DNA from: Sinohyriopsis cumingii
Lineage: Eukaryota; Mollusca; Bivalvia; Unionida; Unionidae
Direction: 5' to 3'
Assembly (NCBI GenBank): GCA_028554795.2
Contig: CM068838.1
Span: 130,104,428-130,168,427, forward strand
Length of the DNA stretch: 64,000 bases
Below, piece by piece: positions 21,627 to 34,110 of this stretch (the first letter of the stretch is position 1; every line of letters begins with the position of its first letter). The translations under genes and the position numbers were made by a program. Below the pieces are notes generated by a model. That model was not told the origin of the DNA. It was given only the letters and a program-made list of their open reading frames with translations, and searched no databases.

Positions 21627-24532
21627 ACAATCTTGTTCAACAGCTTCCCGCGCCATTTATTTTACTCGGGGATTTTAATGCTCATAACATTTTATGGGGT
21701 TCAAATCATATAAGTGACAGAGGTCACAAAGTTGAAGACTTTATTTCTAGACACGATCTGTGTCTATATAGCACCAAAACACCGACATATTTACACCCAG
21801 GAACGGGTACATACACGTACATTGATTTGACAATTTGTTCTCCTTCGCTGCTTTTGGACTATGAATGGAAGGTAGCTGATGACCTTAACAGCAGTGATCA
21901 CTTTCCAATCTCCCTTGAAAATATTAAATTTACAATTAATGACGCAACTCCAGAATGGAATATTACGAAGGCGGACTGGGTTACGTTTGAAACACTTTTC
22001 CAAACTAGGCTCAACATTAATGACCTGATCCAGCATTTTACTTATATTTTCAGATATTGCAGAAGAATCCAATCTCAAGTCCTCGCCGAACTGTAAATGA
22101 ACCCCAAAACATTGGGTCACTACGGAATGTAGGGAAGCCATTAGACAACGCTGACAAGCATTGAAAACATTTAATAATCATCCGACGCCCGAAAACTTAA
22201 ATATATATCGTATTGTCCGGGCTAAAGCTCCCCACATAATCAAAGAAAATAAAAGAGCATCATGGAAGAAATATGTTTCTTCTTTAAACTCTCGTTCCTA
22301 TATTACGAAAGTTTGGGACACTATACGCAAAATAAACGGAAAGAGAAAATAAAATCCTCTCCGGCATCTGAAACTGAACAATAACAATTTTAGTTCAAAA
22401 CGTGCCATTGCAAATGCTCTTGCTGACAGTTTCTCTAAAAAGTCATCATCATCTAATTATTCAGAAGCCTTCCGAAGACTTAAAACTCAAAACGAAAAGT
22501 CACGTTTAAAATTCACAATCAACAACTCCTAAAGTTATAACGAACTGTTCTCACTATTGGAGTTTATGGAGGCTTTAAAGTGGCTTTCGATATGGCCGGA
22601 GCACCAACGATCATCTGGTTAAGCTAGAAACATTTATTCGCGATGCATTTATCAAGAAAGAACACTTAGTAGCGGTTTTCTTTGATTTAATAAAGGCCTA
22701 TGACACGACATGGAAGTACGGGATACTAAATGACCTGCACGATCTAGGTCTAAAAGACCGTCGGCCCTCTTTCATATCCAACTTTTTCTCAGACAGAGAA
22801 TTCAAGGTACGAGTGGGCTCTACTCACTCAGATCTGCACGAGCAAGAGATGTGTATGCCCCAGGGCAGTATTTTATCTGTGACACTTTTCAATAGCAAAA
22901 TTAATAACATCACCAAGTGTTTGACTCCTGGTGTGGATTGCTCACTATATGTTGATGATTTTCTCATATGTTATCGATCAAAGCACATGCATACAATTGA
23001 AAGACAACTACAGCAAAATATAAACAAGATACAAAATTGGGCCAGTACGAACGGCTTCAAATTCTCGAAGTCAAAAACGGTATGCATGCATTTCTGTCAG
23101 TTACGACGACGCCACGATGAACCTAAACTCACGCTCGACGGAATACCTATTCCAGTTCTTGAGGAAACAAAATTTTTAGGTATAATCTTTGATAGAAAAC
23201 TGACTTTTATTTCACACCTAAAGAACTTGAAAGCCAAATGCTTAAAAGCACTTAAAGTACTTAAAGTAGTAGCGCAAACTGACTGGGATGCTGATAGAAA
23301 AGTCATCCTGAATTTATGTAGAACGTTTATTCGCTCCAAAACTGGACTATGGTTGCGTTGTGTATGGTTCAGCCAGAAAGTCATATCTTAAAATGCCTGA
23401 TCCAATTCTTCATCAGGGAATAAGACTGGCTCTGGGAGCATTTAAAACATCCCTGTGTAAAAGCCTAATACCTGAAACGAATGAACCACCGTTATCGCAT
23501 CGTAGAGAAATCCTTTCCGCACAGTATGCTCTCAAATTAAAATCAAACCCTCTGAATCCTGCTTTTTCGGCTGTTTTTCAACCCAAATACAAAACTTTAT
23601 ACAAAAATAAACCAAACGCCATACCTACCTTTGGCATTAGAATATCATCCAGCCTTGACAGTACAAAAATTGATCTTTCTAAAATTCAGAAAACGTCCAT
23701 TTCCGAAACACCACCCTGGCTACTTAAACAACCGAAAGTACTTTTTACACTACACGATGAAAAAAATCTGAGACAAACCCTTCCGTCTTCCACAACTGTT
23801 ATCAAGAACTCCTCACTGAATTTAAAAACTACACAAGAATTTATACCGACGGATCAAAGGATGAGGAAAAGGCTCTGCAGCCTTTGTTTGTGGAAATCAC
23901 ACAACGCAAGTTCGCTTACCAAATAGAACATCAATTTTTTCAGCCGAAATCAGAGCAATAGACCTAGCTCTGCAACATAATAGAAAACAAACGTATTTTA
24001 AACAGCATTATCTTCTCTGACTCACTATCAGTACTTCAGTTTCTACAAAATAAAAAGCTGGAGAATCCATTAATGAAAAGCATGCTCGTTAAAAATACCA
24101 AGCTGAGTGTCTCCCACAATATAATATGCTGTTGGTTACCTAGCCATATTGGTATTAAAAGTAATGAACAAGCAGATCGCGCTGTTAAAATGGCCTTTTC
24201 TCTAGAACTATCTGATTTTAAAATACCGTATACTGATTTTAAACCTAGTGTCAGAAAGTTCTTACGTCAGAAGTGGCAAAAGGGAGGAGGTAGTCATTGC
24301 AAGAATCCGAATTGGTCATACTTATATCACCCACTGCCACATACTAAAACGTGAAGACCCACCAGAGTGCGTTTCTTGCAATGAACCATTCACTGTCAAG
24401 CACTTTATGATAGAGTGTTTTGACCTGAAACATACGCGCGATCAGTATTACAATGTGCATAATATGAAGGAACTTTTCGATACTATAAACATCACTCGTA
24501 TTATAGAGTTCCTGAAAGCAGTGAACATTTAG
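21627..24532 (+). pseudogene. LINE ORF2 pseudogene, copy 5
   Basis: Enters ORF2 midway in the endonuclease (QQLPAPFILLGDFN), thus lacking the first ~80 codons. The main open pieces are 21581-22096 (endonuclease C-terminal half), 22813-23391 (RT with YVDD), 23360-23926 and 24073-24532 (RNase H and C-terminal CCHC). They are separated by frameshifts and two deletions, the larger removing most of the RT fingers. Confidence 0.88.
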
Positions 24533-24717
24533 TCTAAACTCTAGAACAACAACAACCGTTACCATCTTATCGTTTTAATTTCAACTATTTGTTGTTTATA
24601 TCGCTGGTGGATATGAGACTTTTTATAATTTTTAAAAGATTATACATATAACATTTTGTTTGGCGCTAAATGGCCTAACAGTGCTGATACGCCGTTAAAA
24701 ATCAATCAATCAATCAT
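24533..24717 (+). other. LINE 3' UTR and AATC tail, copy 5
   Basis: A shortened 3' UTR that lacks the CCCG/CGGG hairpin but keeps the TTGGCGC ... CGCCGTT terminal stem, followed by AATC repeats. Confidence 0.7.
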
Positions 24718-24729
24718 AAAGTCTTGTTT
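24718..24729. repeat. TSD AAAGTCTTGTTT, right of nested LINE copy 5
   Basis: Exact 12-bp repeat of 20252-20263; ORF2 of copy 4 continues right after it (CTCTATTAAGAAAG). Confidence 0.92.
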
Positions 24730-27120
24730 CTCTATTAAGAAAGTTTGGGACGCTGAACAATAACAAGCTGAACAATAATAATTTTAGTTCAAAGCCTGAC
24801 ATAGCAAATGTTCTTGCTGACAGCTTCTCTAAAAATTCCTCGTCATCTAATTATTTAGAAGCCTTCCGAAGATTAAAAAATAAAAAAGAAAAGTCACGTT
24901 TAAAATTAACATCCAACGACTCGGAAAGTTATAACCATCTGTTCTCAATATTGAAGCTTATGGCGGCTTTAAATAAGGCCAATGATCCATCCGCTGCGCA
25001 TAACGGAATACATTACCAGTTTTTGAAAAACTTTCCAGAATCATTAACATCTCTTTTGAAAATCTTCAATGATTTATGGATTACTGGTAATGTACCTGAG
25101 ATTTGGAAAAAGGCAACAGTAATACCACTTCCCAAAGTTGGTGAAGATAGCACCGTTGCTAACAACTATCGGCCCATTTCACTGACAAGCTGTGTGTGCA
25201 AAACTGGAACAAATGATCAATTCTTGGCTTGTATAGTACATGGAAACTAACAATTTAATATCTTCTCTCCAAAGTGGCTTTCGTTATGTCCGTAGCACTA
25301 ATAACCATCTGGTTAGACTGGAAACATTTATTAGCGACGCACGTATCAAGAAGGAATATTAAAATCGGTTCTCTTTGATTTAGAAAAGGCCTATGACTCG
25401 AATGGAAGTACGGGATACTAAACGACATGTACGATCTGGGTCTAAAAGGCCGTCTGCCCTCTTTCCTATCAAACTTTCTCTCAGACATATAATTCAAAGT
25501 ACGAGTGGGCTCCACCCTCTCTGATATGCACGAGAATGAGGTGCGTATTGTATCTGTGACGCTTTTCAACATCAAAATCAATAGCATGATCAAGTGTTCG
25601 GCTCCTGGTATGAATTGCTCCTTATGCGTTGATGTTTTTTAATATGTGTACGATCAAAGCACATTCATACAATTGAAAGACAAATGCAACAAAATATAAA
25701 CAAGTTTCAAAATTGGGCCAATAATAACGGTTTCAAATTCTTGAAATCAAAACCGGTATGTATGCATTTCTGTCAGTTACGAAGACATCATGATGAACCT
25801 AAACTCACGCTGGACGGAATATCTATTTCAGTTGGTGAGGAAACAGTGTGTCTCGGTATGATCATCAACAGAAAACTGACTTTTATTCCACACCTAAAGA
25901 ACTTGAAAGCAAAATGCTTGAAATCTCTGGATCTACTTAAAGTAGTAGCGCACACTAACTGGGGAGCTGATAGAAAAGTCATCCTCAATTTATATAGAAC
26001 GTTTATTTCCTCCAAACTGGACTATGGTTGCGCTTTTTATCGGTTTTTATTGTTCAGCTATGAATTGAAGATGCTTGATCCAGTTCGTCCTCAGGCAATA
26101 GTACTCGCTCCAGGAGCATTTAAGACATTCCTTTGTGAAAGCCGTATCGTTGAAGCGAACGAACCACCGTTATCACATCGTAGAGAAACACTTTCCGGAA
26201 TGTATGCTCTCAAATTAAGACCAAACCCTCTGAACTCTGCTTTTTTGGTTGTGTTTCGACCCGAATACAAAACCTTGCATGAAAATAAACCAAACATCAT
26301 ACCTTCCTTTGGCATTAGAATATCACCCAGCCTTGACAGTACCAAAATTGATCTGTCTAAAATTCAGAGAATGTTCATTTCCGAAACACCTCTCTGGCTA
26401 CTTAAACAGCCAAAGACAAACCCTTCTATCTTCCACAACCAATATCATTAATTCCAAACCGAATTTGAAAACTACACAAGAATTTATACTGACGGATCAA
26501 AGGATGAAGAAAAGGCTGCTGCAGCCTTTGTTAGTGGGAAACCACACAAGAAAAGTTCTCTTACTAAACGGTACTTCAATTATTTTTGCCGAAATCAGAT
26601 GAATAGACCTTGCGCTGCAATATAACGAAAGCAAAGGTATTTTAGACAGCATCATCGTCTCCGACTCACTATCAGTACTTTAGTCACTACACAATAGAAA
26701 ACTGGAAAATCCATTATTAACCAATATCCTCATCAAAAATACTGAGATGAGTCCCTTCTACAAAAAAGTATACTGTTGCTTACCCAGACTTATTGGTATT
26801 AAAGGTAATGAAAAGCAGATCGCGCTGCTAAAATGTCCCTATTCATCGAACAATCAGATTTTACAATACCGTATACTGATTTTAAACCTAGCATTAAAAA
26901 TAATTTAATTCAGAAGTGGCATGCCTCATGGAATGATGCAGTAAATAAGAAACTTCATGCAATCAGGCCAACCCTAGGAGAATGAACTCCGACCCACAGA
27001 ACCATCCGTAGGGAGTGAGTAGTATTTACAAGAATTCGAATTTGTGATACTTATATAACCCACTCCCACATGTTACAAAATAAATGTATCTTGTATTTTG
27101 GAGTTTCTGAAAGAAGTAAA
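24730..27120 (+). pseudogene. LINE ORF2 pseudogene, copy 4, 3' part
   Basis: RT and RNase H sequence with many lesions. 24951-25250 encodes the RT finger block (NNYRPISLTSCVCKT) and 25684-26451 the RT thumb region; RNase H pieces follow (YTDGSKDEEK, SDSLSVL in another frame). The YVDD region near 25630 is destroyed. No functional product is possible. Confidence 0.85.
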
Positions 27121-27387
27121 CATATTCTAAGCTATATCTTACATATTATCATCTTGAATATTTATATGTACTGTATATACCGTCCTTCATACTCAATATT
27201 AATCCATCTAAGTTTTCATTAACAAACACCATTTATAGTCCTCCTTTAATCGGGAAGCTTTATATTTTACCCTTACCATCTTATCATTTTACTTTTAACT
27301 GTTTGATATTTCTAATGATGGTCGATAAGAAACATTGTATCGCCTTAAATAATCCTACATAAAACCTTTTGTAAATAGCCTAACATT

Positions 27388-27500
27388 CAAACAATCAATC
27401 AATCAATTATTCGGACGTTCGATCAATTTGTCAATCAATCAATCAGTCAATCAGTCAATCAATCCATCCATCCATCAATCAATCAATCAATTAATCAATC
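27388..27500. repeat. (AATC)n satellite-like tail of LINE copy 4
   Basis: Imperfect AATC repeats with CAGT and CATC variants, interrupted by a short ATTCGGACG segment. It is the expanded tail of copy 4 and ends at its TSD. Confidence 0.85.
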
Positions 27501-27515
27501 ATATTCCACTGAATG
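27501..27515. repeat. TSD of LINE copy 4, right
   Basis: ATATTCCACTGAATG, one mismatch from 17498-17512. Confidence 0.8.
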
Positions 27516-28779
27516 CAAAGCTGTTATAGCTTTAATTCAATATTGCATGTTTTGCACATTCTTTGCTGTCTCTGTTATCACCCTCTCTTCCAAATAGATT
27601 AAAATCTCTTCATTCTTATCATCATTTTGTCTTTATCTTCATTAAGACATTGTATCATACCGATGTTATTGAAATTGCTTATATTTTTGTATATCTGTTT
27701 TATTTCTGATCGACTGCATTTAACGTAGTGTAAAGCAGTACATACAATATTTTAGTTCGTTTTGATCTTATCACTTTGTCAATAATACACAAATCATAAA
27801 CTTGTTTCACTGATCTAATTATCCTGACATTTTCATGTAATAGCTAACAATAAATAAAATCCATTTGCGTGAGTAACGGAGATACTTGATCGAGTCAGTG
27901 AAATCATGGTACTGGTTCGTGACAGTTGGATATGCTTACTACTGTACGAAGCAAGAAAGAAAATGTCGATTTCCTCGTCTTACTGTTATCAGCTTCAACG
28001 GAACACAGATAATAAACTTTGTTCATAGTTCACTCCAGTGAATTATCGAAATTATTTATCTTAGAAAATTCATTATTTCAGGAACTGGCGCAAAGTAATT
28101 TCTATCATCTTCATTGAAATGGATTGATTACCATATCTGGTGTCAACTGAACTGTTGAGATGAACGTAATGTTTTAGAGAGTAAAACATTTAATGTGATT
28201 TAGGCAAATATTGTGTTTGCGCTATCTCCAAAATGGAGGTTATTATAACGTTTCTTTGCCAGAGCCAATGTGGCCTTCCAGAGCAACCAGCATATCGTTT
28301 CTTTCAATGTATTATCTCACTCCACTAGGTCGTCATTTCAATTTCTTTGTTACTTTTCAATGTTTCCTTGCTTGCCAGACTGTTTGTGCAACTTCCTATT
28401 TTAGGTTGCACGTTTTATCTACTTATTTTACTCGTAGAAGCATAAAACTAATGCATCACTTTTGATTTAATTATCACATATTGGTTTACTTATCGTGTGT
28501 TTGTGTGTGTATGTGTGTGTGTGTGTGTGTGTGTTCGTACGCGCGTGCCTGTGTCTGCCTATTCAGTGCCACAAATACGGAATTGATCATATTCATATAA
28601 TGATCTATCAGATAAAGATTACGATAGTGACATACATAAAATAATTCACTGAACTGTATAAGCAAAATAAGACATAAAAAAGTGCGACAGAAACTCTAGA
28701 GCTTGCTGCCACCGTGTCAGTGAGCTTCTGATTACGTGGTATCACATTACAGGGTCTTTTTAATATGGGCAATCAACAA
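27516..28779. other. Unique AT-rich sequence, no gene seen
   Basis: No recognisable coding, RNA or element signature apart from a (GT)n microsatellite at 28495-28534. An open stretch at 28211-28465 has no recognisable motif and is not called. Confidence 0.6.
28495..28534. repeat. (GT)n microsatellite
   Basis: Imperfect GT run of about 40 bp. Confidence 0.9.
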
Positions 28780-29215
28780 TATCAAACCAACGAAATACAT
28801 TACCAACTTTTGAAATGCCTACCGGAACAATCATTGATCTCTCTTTTGGAATAATTCAATTATTTATGGACCACAAACCAGGTAACGATTGTATAGATCT
28901 TACGGACTACCGTCTCACTGCTTTGACAATCTCTGTGTGTAAAAACAATGAAACAAATGAATGATCAATGCTCAGTTAGTCTGGTACCTGGAGATCAACA
29001 AATTAATATATTATCCTTTCCAATGTGGCTTCCGATATGTAGACTTGAACCGTTTATTCACGATGATTTTATCAAGAAGGAACATTTAGTAGCTGTTTAC
29101 TTCGATTTAGAAAAGGCCTTTGATACCAGTGGAAGTACGGAATAATGAATGAGATGCACGATCTAGGTCTAGAAGGCCGTCTGCCCGCTTTGATATCGAT
29201 GATCAAGGCATGTAT
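28780..29215 (+). pseudogene. LINE RT fragment A (decayed)
   Basis: Collinear with the RT of the family: the segment before motif 1 (NEIHYQLLKCLPEQS-like), then a finger block, then VAVYFDLEKAFDT (motif A). It contains frameshifts and a small deletion. No 5' UTR, TSD or tail is recognisable. Confidence 0.7.
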
Positions 29216-29227
29216 GTCATTTGAAAA

Positions 29228-29800
29228 GTAACAATTCAATCTCTCCTTTCCAGAGTTGCTTCCGATAGAGTCGTAATACCAAATATCGGATGGTTAGACT
29301 GAAAACATTCATCTGCAATGCTCTTGTCAATAAAAGGTAATTTGGAATCGGTTTTCTTCGACTTGGAAAAGACCTTTGATACAACATGGAAATAGGGAAT
29401 CACAAACAACCTTTACGATCTACGTCTACAAGTTAATCTACCCACTTTTATATCAAACTTTCAGTAGGATAGAGTATTTAAGATACGAGTAGGCTCTTCC
29501 CTCTCTGCACGAACAAGAAACCGGTTTGCCCCAAGACAGAATTCTATTTGTTACGCTTTGTAACATCAAAGTTAAAAACATCACAAATTGTTTGGATCCT
29601 TTAGTAGATTGCTTACTGTAAGTAGATTACTTACTAATATGTTATTGATACAAAATATGCATAGAATTGAATAACAATTGCAAAAACTATAAACAGGATA
29701 CAACTTTGGACAATTGCCAATGGTTTTAAATTATGAAAACGAAAACAGCATGCATGCTTTTCTGTTAGCTGCGAATACAACATGATTTAAATTTTGAATC
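29228..29800 (+). pseudogene. LINE RT fragment B (decayed, overlaps fragment A in content)
   Basis: Begins again at the block before motif A (ACAATTCAATCTCTCCTTTCC), which was already present in fragment A at about 29000, so it is a second piece of the same domain. Motif A (VFFDLEKTFDT-like), a motif B remnant and a motif C region (VDxLL) are readable with frameshifts. Confidence 0.65.
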
Positions 29801-29911
29801 AAACTATTCTTAGTAAGTGACATATTTCATGAAATAATGTAAACAAACTCCCTGAGTCGAATCCCTCCTTAAGCGAACCCCACCCACCCACTCCCAGTAA
29901 TCATTGGTAAT

Positions 29912-30050
29912 GACGAAGTGGTCATTGCAAAAATTAGAATAGACTGTACGTACGTAACCCACATCTACATACCAAAGGTTTAAGGTCCATCCGAGTGCAT
30001 TACTGCAACTATTTTACCGTAAAACACTTTCTAATAGTTTCAATCTGCAA
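29912..30050 (+). pseudogene. LINE ORF2 C-terminal fragment
   Basis: A short match to the end of ORF2: EVVIAKIRIDCTYVTHIYI-like followed by a decayed CCHC knuckle and VKHF. It suggests fragments A and B plus this piece are relics of one or two old insertions with RNase H deleted. Confidence 0.6.
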
Positions 30051-30488
30051 CAGTTATGTATATTTAATTTGCTTTGTCTGTTAGTTATTTTCTACCTGAC
30101 CTGAATCATTGCTTATTTCAATCTCTAAACAACAAATATATAGCTATTTTTTCTCTGCGAGCATGTGTTAACAATTATTATTATCTTTGCCTGATTCAAA
30201 AACATTGTATATATCATGTTCTTTATTAAAATGTTAACAAGTCCTTCTAATAACAACTAAAATTGTATCATCTAAACATTTTGAACATTCCAGAATGAAG
30301 GTTTTTAATAGGGAAATTTTATATAAATATTTTGTGAACTGAGGTCAAGAACTGGACTATAGGATCTTGTTTCATTTTAGAAATTATTCAATCGTGCTAT
30401 GAGAACTTTAAGCAGAATCATTGCTGTGTGCAGTAGTCCATTTGGGTTGGAATTTACCTATTCAAATAATTCTATTCCAATAGACCAC
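30051..30488. other. Unique sequence, no gene seen
   Basis: AT-rich with no recognisable feature. Confidence 0.5.
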
Positions 30489-31030
30489 CCACCCTACGGG
30501 TCCCGGGTTGTACAATTGGCCCTACGCGTCCTCGCTGTGTGTCTTAAGAGGCGACTAAGTAGAGGCAACCTGTTTGCCATGGGTTGTGGCCCGTGTCGGG
30601 GAAGGAATTGATCCTGGCAGTCCAGCAGATGCTTTCCAATGCAATACACTATTCAGGCCACTACTTCTTCTAAACGGATGGTGGGGAGGGCACGGTCTCG
30701 ACAAATTGACTGGTCAGGCCGAGCCTTAGGAGGTCTTAATTTATTCACTCAATTTATCTATGTTTTACCTTGTATCTCTCTTGATACCACCGTTTCTCTT
30801 ACCGTTTCTCTTACAGTCTCCCCCTTTAGTGTTGCTTTCTCCTACTCTCAGAAGACTTCCTAGAAGGCGGTGGCTAAACGTATCAATCGGGAGGTAATTT
30901 TACCTAGTGGGTATGTCTTGAAGGATGCATTGGGACGTGATTTTGCCTACTGAGTATGCCACTTGTGTATCCCTGGCACTTAAAAGGTGTCCCCTTGTTG
31001 GGCTCCGTAGCGAGAGGGCAAGCACGAGTG
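30489..31030 (+). promoter_or_regulatory. LINE 5' UTR, copy 6 (diverged)
   Basis: Collinear with the 5' UTR of copy 2, including the GGCGACTAAGTAGAGGCAAC block and the CTTCCTAGAAGGCGGTGGCT block, with many substitutions. Confidence 0.65.
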
Positions 31031-31890
31031 ATGAAACAACCAAAAACTTAAAACAGGACAATCAAAACAAAACAAAACAAAACAAACCAAACTCAATAGA
31101 AATGAAACTATATCCGACCCTTAGGGTGAACCAAGTGGCCTGGAATCTTTTCCACTTTTCATGGCCATCCAGTCTAGAAATGAAAGCAAACGACTTGTCA
31201 CACTATGACCATTTATGCTCGAAAAAACTATACTTGGATTAGTCGGCAAACCCAAAAGTGTAAAAAAGAACTAAAAAGTTCAGGTGGTTTACTTGTGGAG
31301 TGTGATCGGAAAGGGCATACTGTGAATATCCAAGCATTTCACAATTCATGGTATTACAGTAACCTGCTTCGTCCACACATTAAATACATCCAAAGGCGCT
31401 ATTCGATGTCGTGACTTGGCTGCAATTAGCGACACAGAAATTATCGAAGGGATGAAAAATGAAACTGTCAATGCCGTCGTTAGAATTTGTATTAAACGTA
31501 ATAATCATTTGCAGGACAACAAAACTAGTATACCCACCTTCAACAAACCAATAATATATATAGTGGTTAAAGTTGGATTTTTACATTTCAAGACTGAAAT
31601 ATATATACCAAGTCCACTTCGATCCTTCAAGTGTCCGAAATACGGCCACCACACGTAGAATTCGTATAAAACATAACACTTTGCAGGACACCAACATCAA
31701 AATATCCAATCAGTACAAAGAGATCAGAAACAAATAGGTTGCAAAAGGGGTTGGATGACCCAATAAACCACCACAACAGGTTTGGCGACTTCGATGGCAT
31801 GTATGCATAAGACGTTGTTCCATGAACTCAATGTGGTTCCAGACCTACAACTAAAATATTTGACCCCGTACTTCCACCTGATAAATTAGG
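31031..31890 (+). pseudogene. LINE ORF1 pseudogene, copy 6
   Basis: The expected ATG is lost. Readable pieces: KPKSVKK-like, CRDLAAISDTEIIEGMKNE, VVKVGFLHFKTEIYIPSPLRSFKC. The zinc knuckles are largely deleted: after the first knuckle half the sequence jumps back to a second GxGxTNT-like block and then to the C-terminal tail. Several stops. Confidence 0.75.
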
Positions 31891-31950
31891 ACCTAGATTT
31901 CCCGCGCGAAAGGTCTCAACTAATTACATCATTTCCGCTTCAAATTGATA

Positions 31951-33478
31951 ATGAAGAATACCATCAGACAATGGAATTGTCCATGACTTAAAACCAATTA
32001 CAATGACTTTCTTCTGCTTTTTAACAAACATTATCCTGCAGTAATATGACTGCAGGAAACATTTCTGAAAAATTCCGACATCACACTTAAAAACTACTAC
32101 CTTTTTAAAACATACTTTAAAAATGTTGACATTGGCTCAGGAATAGTTTCCGATGTTGTGACCAATAAGGCCCCTAAATTGCGTCATTCCCTTAAACACG
32201 AGTTAGCAAGCCATTGCTGTAAGGCGTCACTATGCATATCGAGTGATATATTTTTGTACTATCTATATATCGTCAAACACCAATCTACAACCAAACGAAT
32301 TGGACAATCTTGTTCAACAACTGCCAGCCCGATTTGTTCTACTCGGGTATTGTAATATTCATATAATTTTATGGGGACCAAATCACATAAGTTACAAACT
32401 CAAGAAGGTAGAAGATTTCATTTTTAGACACGATTTACATCTATATAATACCAAATTACTGGCATGTGTACACCCAGGAACGGGCACATACACATGTATC
32501 GATCTGATAATTTGGTCCCCTTCGCTCCTTTTGGATTATATTTGGAATGTCGCTGATGACCTTCACAGCAATAAACACTTCCCAATTTTCCGTAACAACA
32601 CTAACTTTATAATCGATGAAGCAATTCCTAATGGAATTTAAAGAAGGCCGACTGCGTCAATTTTGAAACACTTAGTAAATTTAGGCTTCACAGGGATACC
32701 GTGTTAAATATTAATGACCCTATTCAACATTTTACTTCTCTTTTAATCAAGATTGCAGAAGAATATATTGTCATGTCCTCGACGAACTCAAAAAGAACTA
32801 GAACACGTTGGTTCACTAAAGAATGTAAAGAAGTCGTTAGACAACACCGAGAAGCACTGAGAAAATTTAATAATCCAACATCCGAAAATTTATGTGCTAT
32901 AATTTACGGGCTAAACCTCGCCGTACGATAAAAAAAAGTAAAAGAGCATCATGGAAAAATGTTTCTAATTTTAGCTCTCGTTCCTTTATAAAGAAAGTAT
33001 GGGGCGTGATCCACGAAATAAATGAAAAGAAAAAAACAATTCTTTCAGACATCGGCAATTAATCAATGACAACTTCAATTCCAAACATGGATTAGCAAAT
33101 ATGTTTGTTGAAAGTTTGTCGAAACATTCCTCATCGTCTATATTTTCAGAAGCCTTAAAAATCAAAAAGAAAAGACACGGTTGAAATTCACCTCAATAAC
33201 TAAGAAAGTTAGAATCAGTAGTTTTAAGTATTGGAGTTTACGGAGGATTTGAACAAGGCCCATGATGCATCCGTTTGACCAGACGGAATACATTGCCTTT
33301 TTTTGAGGCACCTACCAAAACCATCATTAGAATCTCTTTTGTGAATCTTCAATGAGTTATGGATTACTGGTAATGTGCCAAATATTTGAAAAGAAGCAAC
33401 AGTAATGGCAATTCCCAAACCAGGTCCTAGCACAGATCCTACCAACTATGGTCCCATTACTCTGACGAGCTGTGTGTG
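31951..33478 (+). pseudogene. LINE ORF2 pseudogene, copy 6 (endonuclease and start of RT)
   Basis: Starts with MKNTIRQWNCP. The endonuclease remains readable in 32243-32641 (QQLPARFVLLGYCN, where the GDFN catalytic motif has become GYCN) and 32701-32931. It is followed by a frameshifted RT start. It is broken at many points and cut at 33478. Confidence 0.8.
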
Positions 33479-33774
33479 TGTTTATTATCGTTATATTAGT
33501 AGTCGTTCCATCTTTGAATACGTTCATGTACATTTCAAGGTTACAGAAACAATGAGGAAAATAAACAGTTTTTTGTGCATTCTTCTCGTTGATTAAATCA
33601 AATATATCGTTCCTTTCATCACTTGAAATGCTACATTATCAAACAAAACAATATAGAATGGAAAATGTACCATCTCTTTTATCAGTTTGATTTCTAAGAG
33701 CATTTCTTTTATCTGGTTGAGATTTCATACTAATATAACGTATCCTTTCTAGCGTAGATTGTAACCAGTTCGAT
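33479..33774. other. Unique sequence, no gene seen
   Basis: About 300 bp between truncated LINE copy 6 and the SINE, with no recognisable feature. Confidence 0.5.
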
Positions 33775-33785
33775 TACAAGGAACT
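33775..33785. repeat. TSD TACAAGGAACT, left of SINE
   Basis: Exact 11-bp match to 34111-34121. Confidence 0.9.
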
Positions 33786-34110
33786 GTGTGTGTGTGTGTG
33801 TGATTTGGATTTTTAACGTAGCTTTAACAATTTTTCAGTCATATCGCTACGATGTCTGCAATGTGGCAGTTTAAAGTGATGTCTAGAATTGGGGGCATCA
33901 TGCCGCAGACATGTAGCATGATGTCCCACCCAGTCACATTATCCTGACACCGGGCCGACCAGTCCTAACACTAACCTCTTAATACTGAGCGCCAAGCGAG
34001 GGAGCTGTTAGTACCATTTTTGTAAGTCTTTGGTATGACTCGGCCGGGGATCGAACCCACGACCTCCCGCATCCGAGGCGGACGCTCTAACCACTAGGCC
34101 ACCCGAGCGG
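33786..34110 (-). mobile_element. tRNA-derived SINE with Meta-type core
   Basis: Read on the minus strand, it begins with a tRNA-like head containing an A-box (GGCCTAGTGGTTAGAG region) and a B-box (GGTTCGATCCC). This is followed by a GC-rich core and a (CA)n tail, seen as GT at 33786-33803 on the plus strand. A perfect 11-bp TSD brackets it. The core, with its CTCCCTCGCTTGGCGCTCAG block and the GACTGGTCGGCCCGG block, resembles what I recall of molluscan MetaSINEs (established family; assignment by memory of the motif, not by search). SINEs are transcribed by RNA polymerase III and mobilised by LINE proteins. Confidence 0.85.

Larger units (their letters stand above)
20264..24717 (+). mobile_element. 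LINE copy 5, nested in copy 4, internally deleted
   Basis: A near-complete 5' UTR and 3' end, but with at least three internal deletions relative to copy 2: about 700 bp joining ORF1 to the ORF2 endonuclease (near 21625), about 310 bp in the RT (near 22577) and about 90 bp after RNase H (near 24280). Frameshifts are also present. It is clearly dead. It ends in AATC repeats followed by the TSD. Confidence 0.9.
17513..27500 (+). mobile_element. LINE copy 4, decayed, split by nested copy 5
   Basis: A diverged member of the same family with a 5' UTR, ORF1, ORF2 and an (AATC)n-rich tail, all with many frameshifts and stops. ORF2 is interrupted at 20263 by copy 5 and resumes at 24730. The TSD carries one mismatch, in keeping with greater age. 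Confidence 0.88.
30489..33478 (+). mobile_element. LINE copy 6, decayed and 3'-truncated
   Basis: Starts with CACCCTACGGGTCCCGGGTT, a diverged form of the family 5' end, then a 5' UTR, ORF1 and the ORF2 endonuclease and early RT. Homology ends at 33478 in a GTGTGTGTG run inside the RT finger block (TSCVCV). No 3' UTR or TSD is found, so the 3' end was lost by deletion or recombination. Confidence 0.85.

Noticed and set aside
27388-27500. CRISPR-like or telomere-like array
   Set aside because: The repeats are contiguous AATC units without spacers and lie exactly at the LINE 3' end.
28211-28465. 84-residue open frame in unique sequence
   Set aside because: No recognisable motif, start context or neighbour; length expected by chance.
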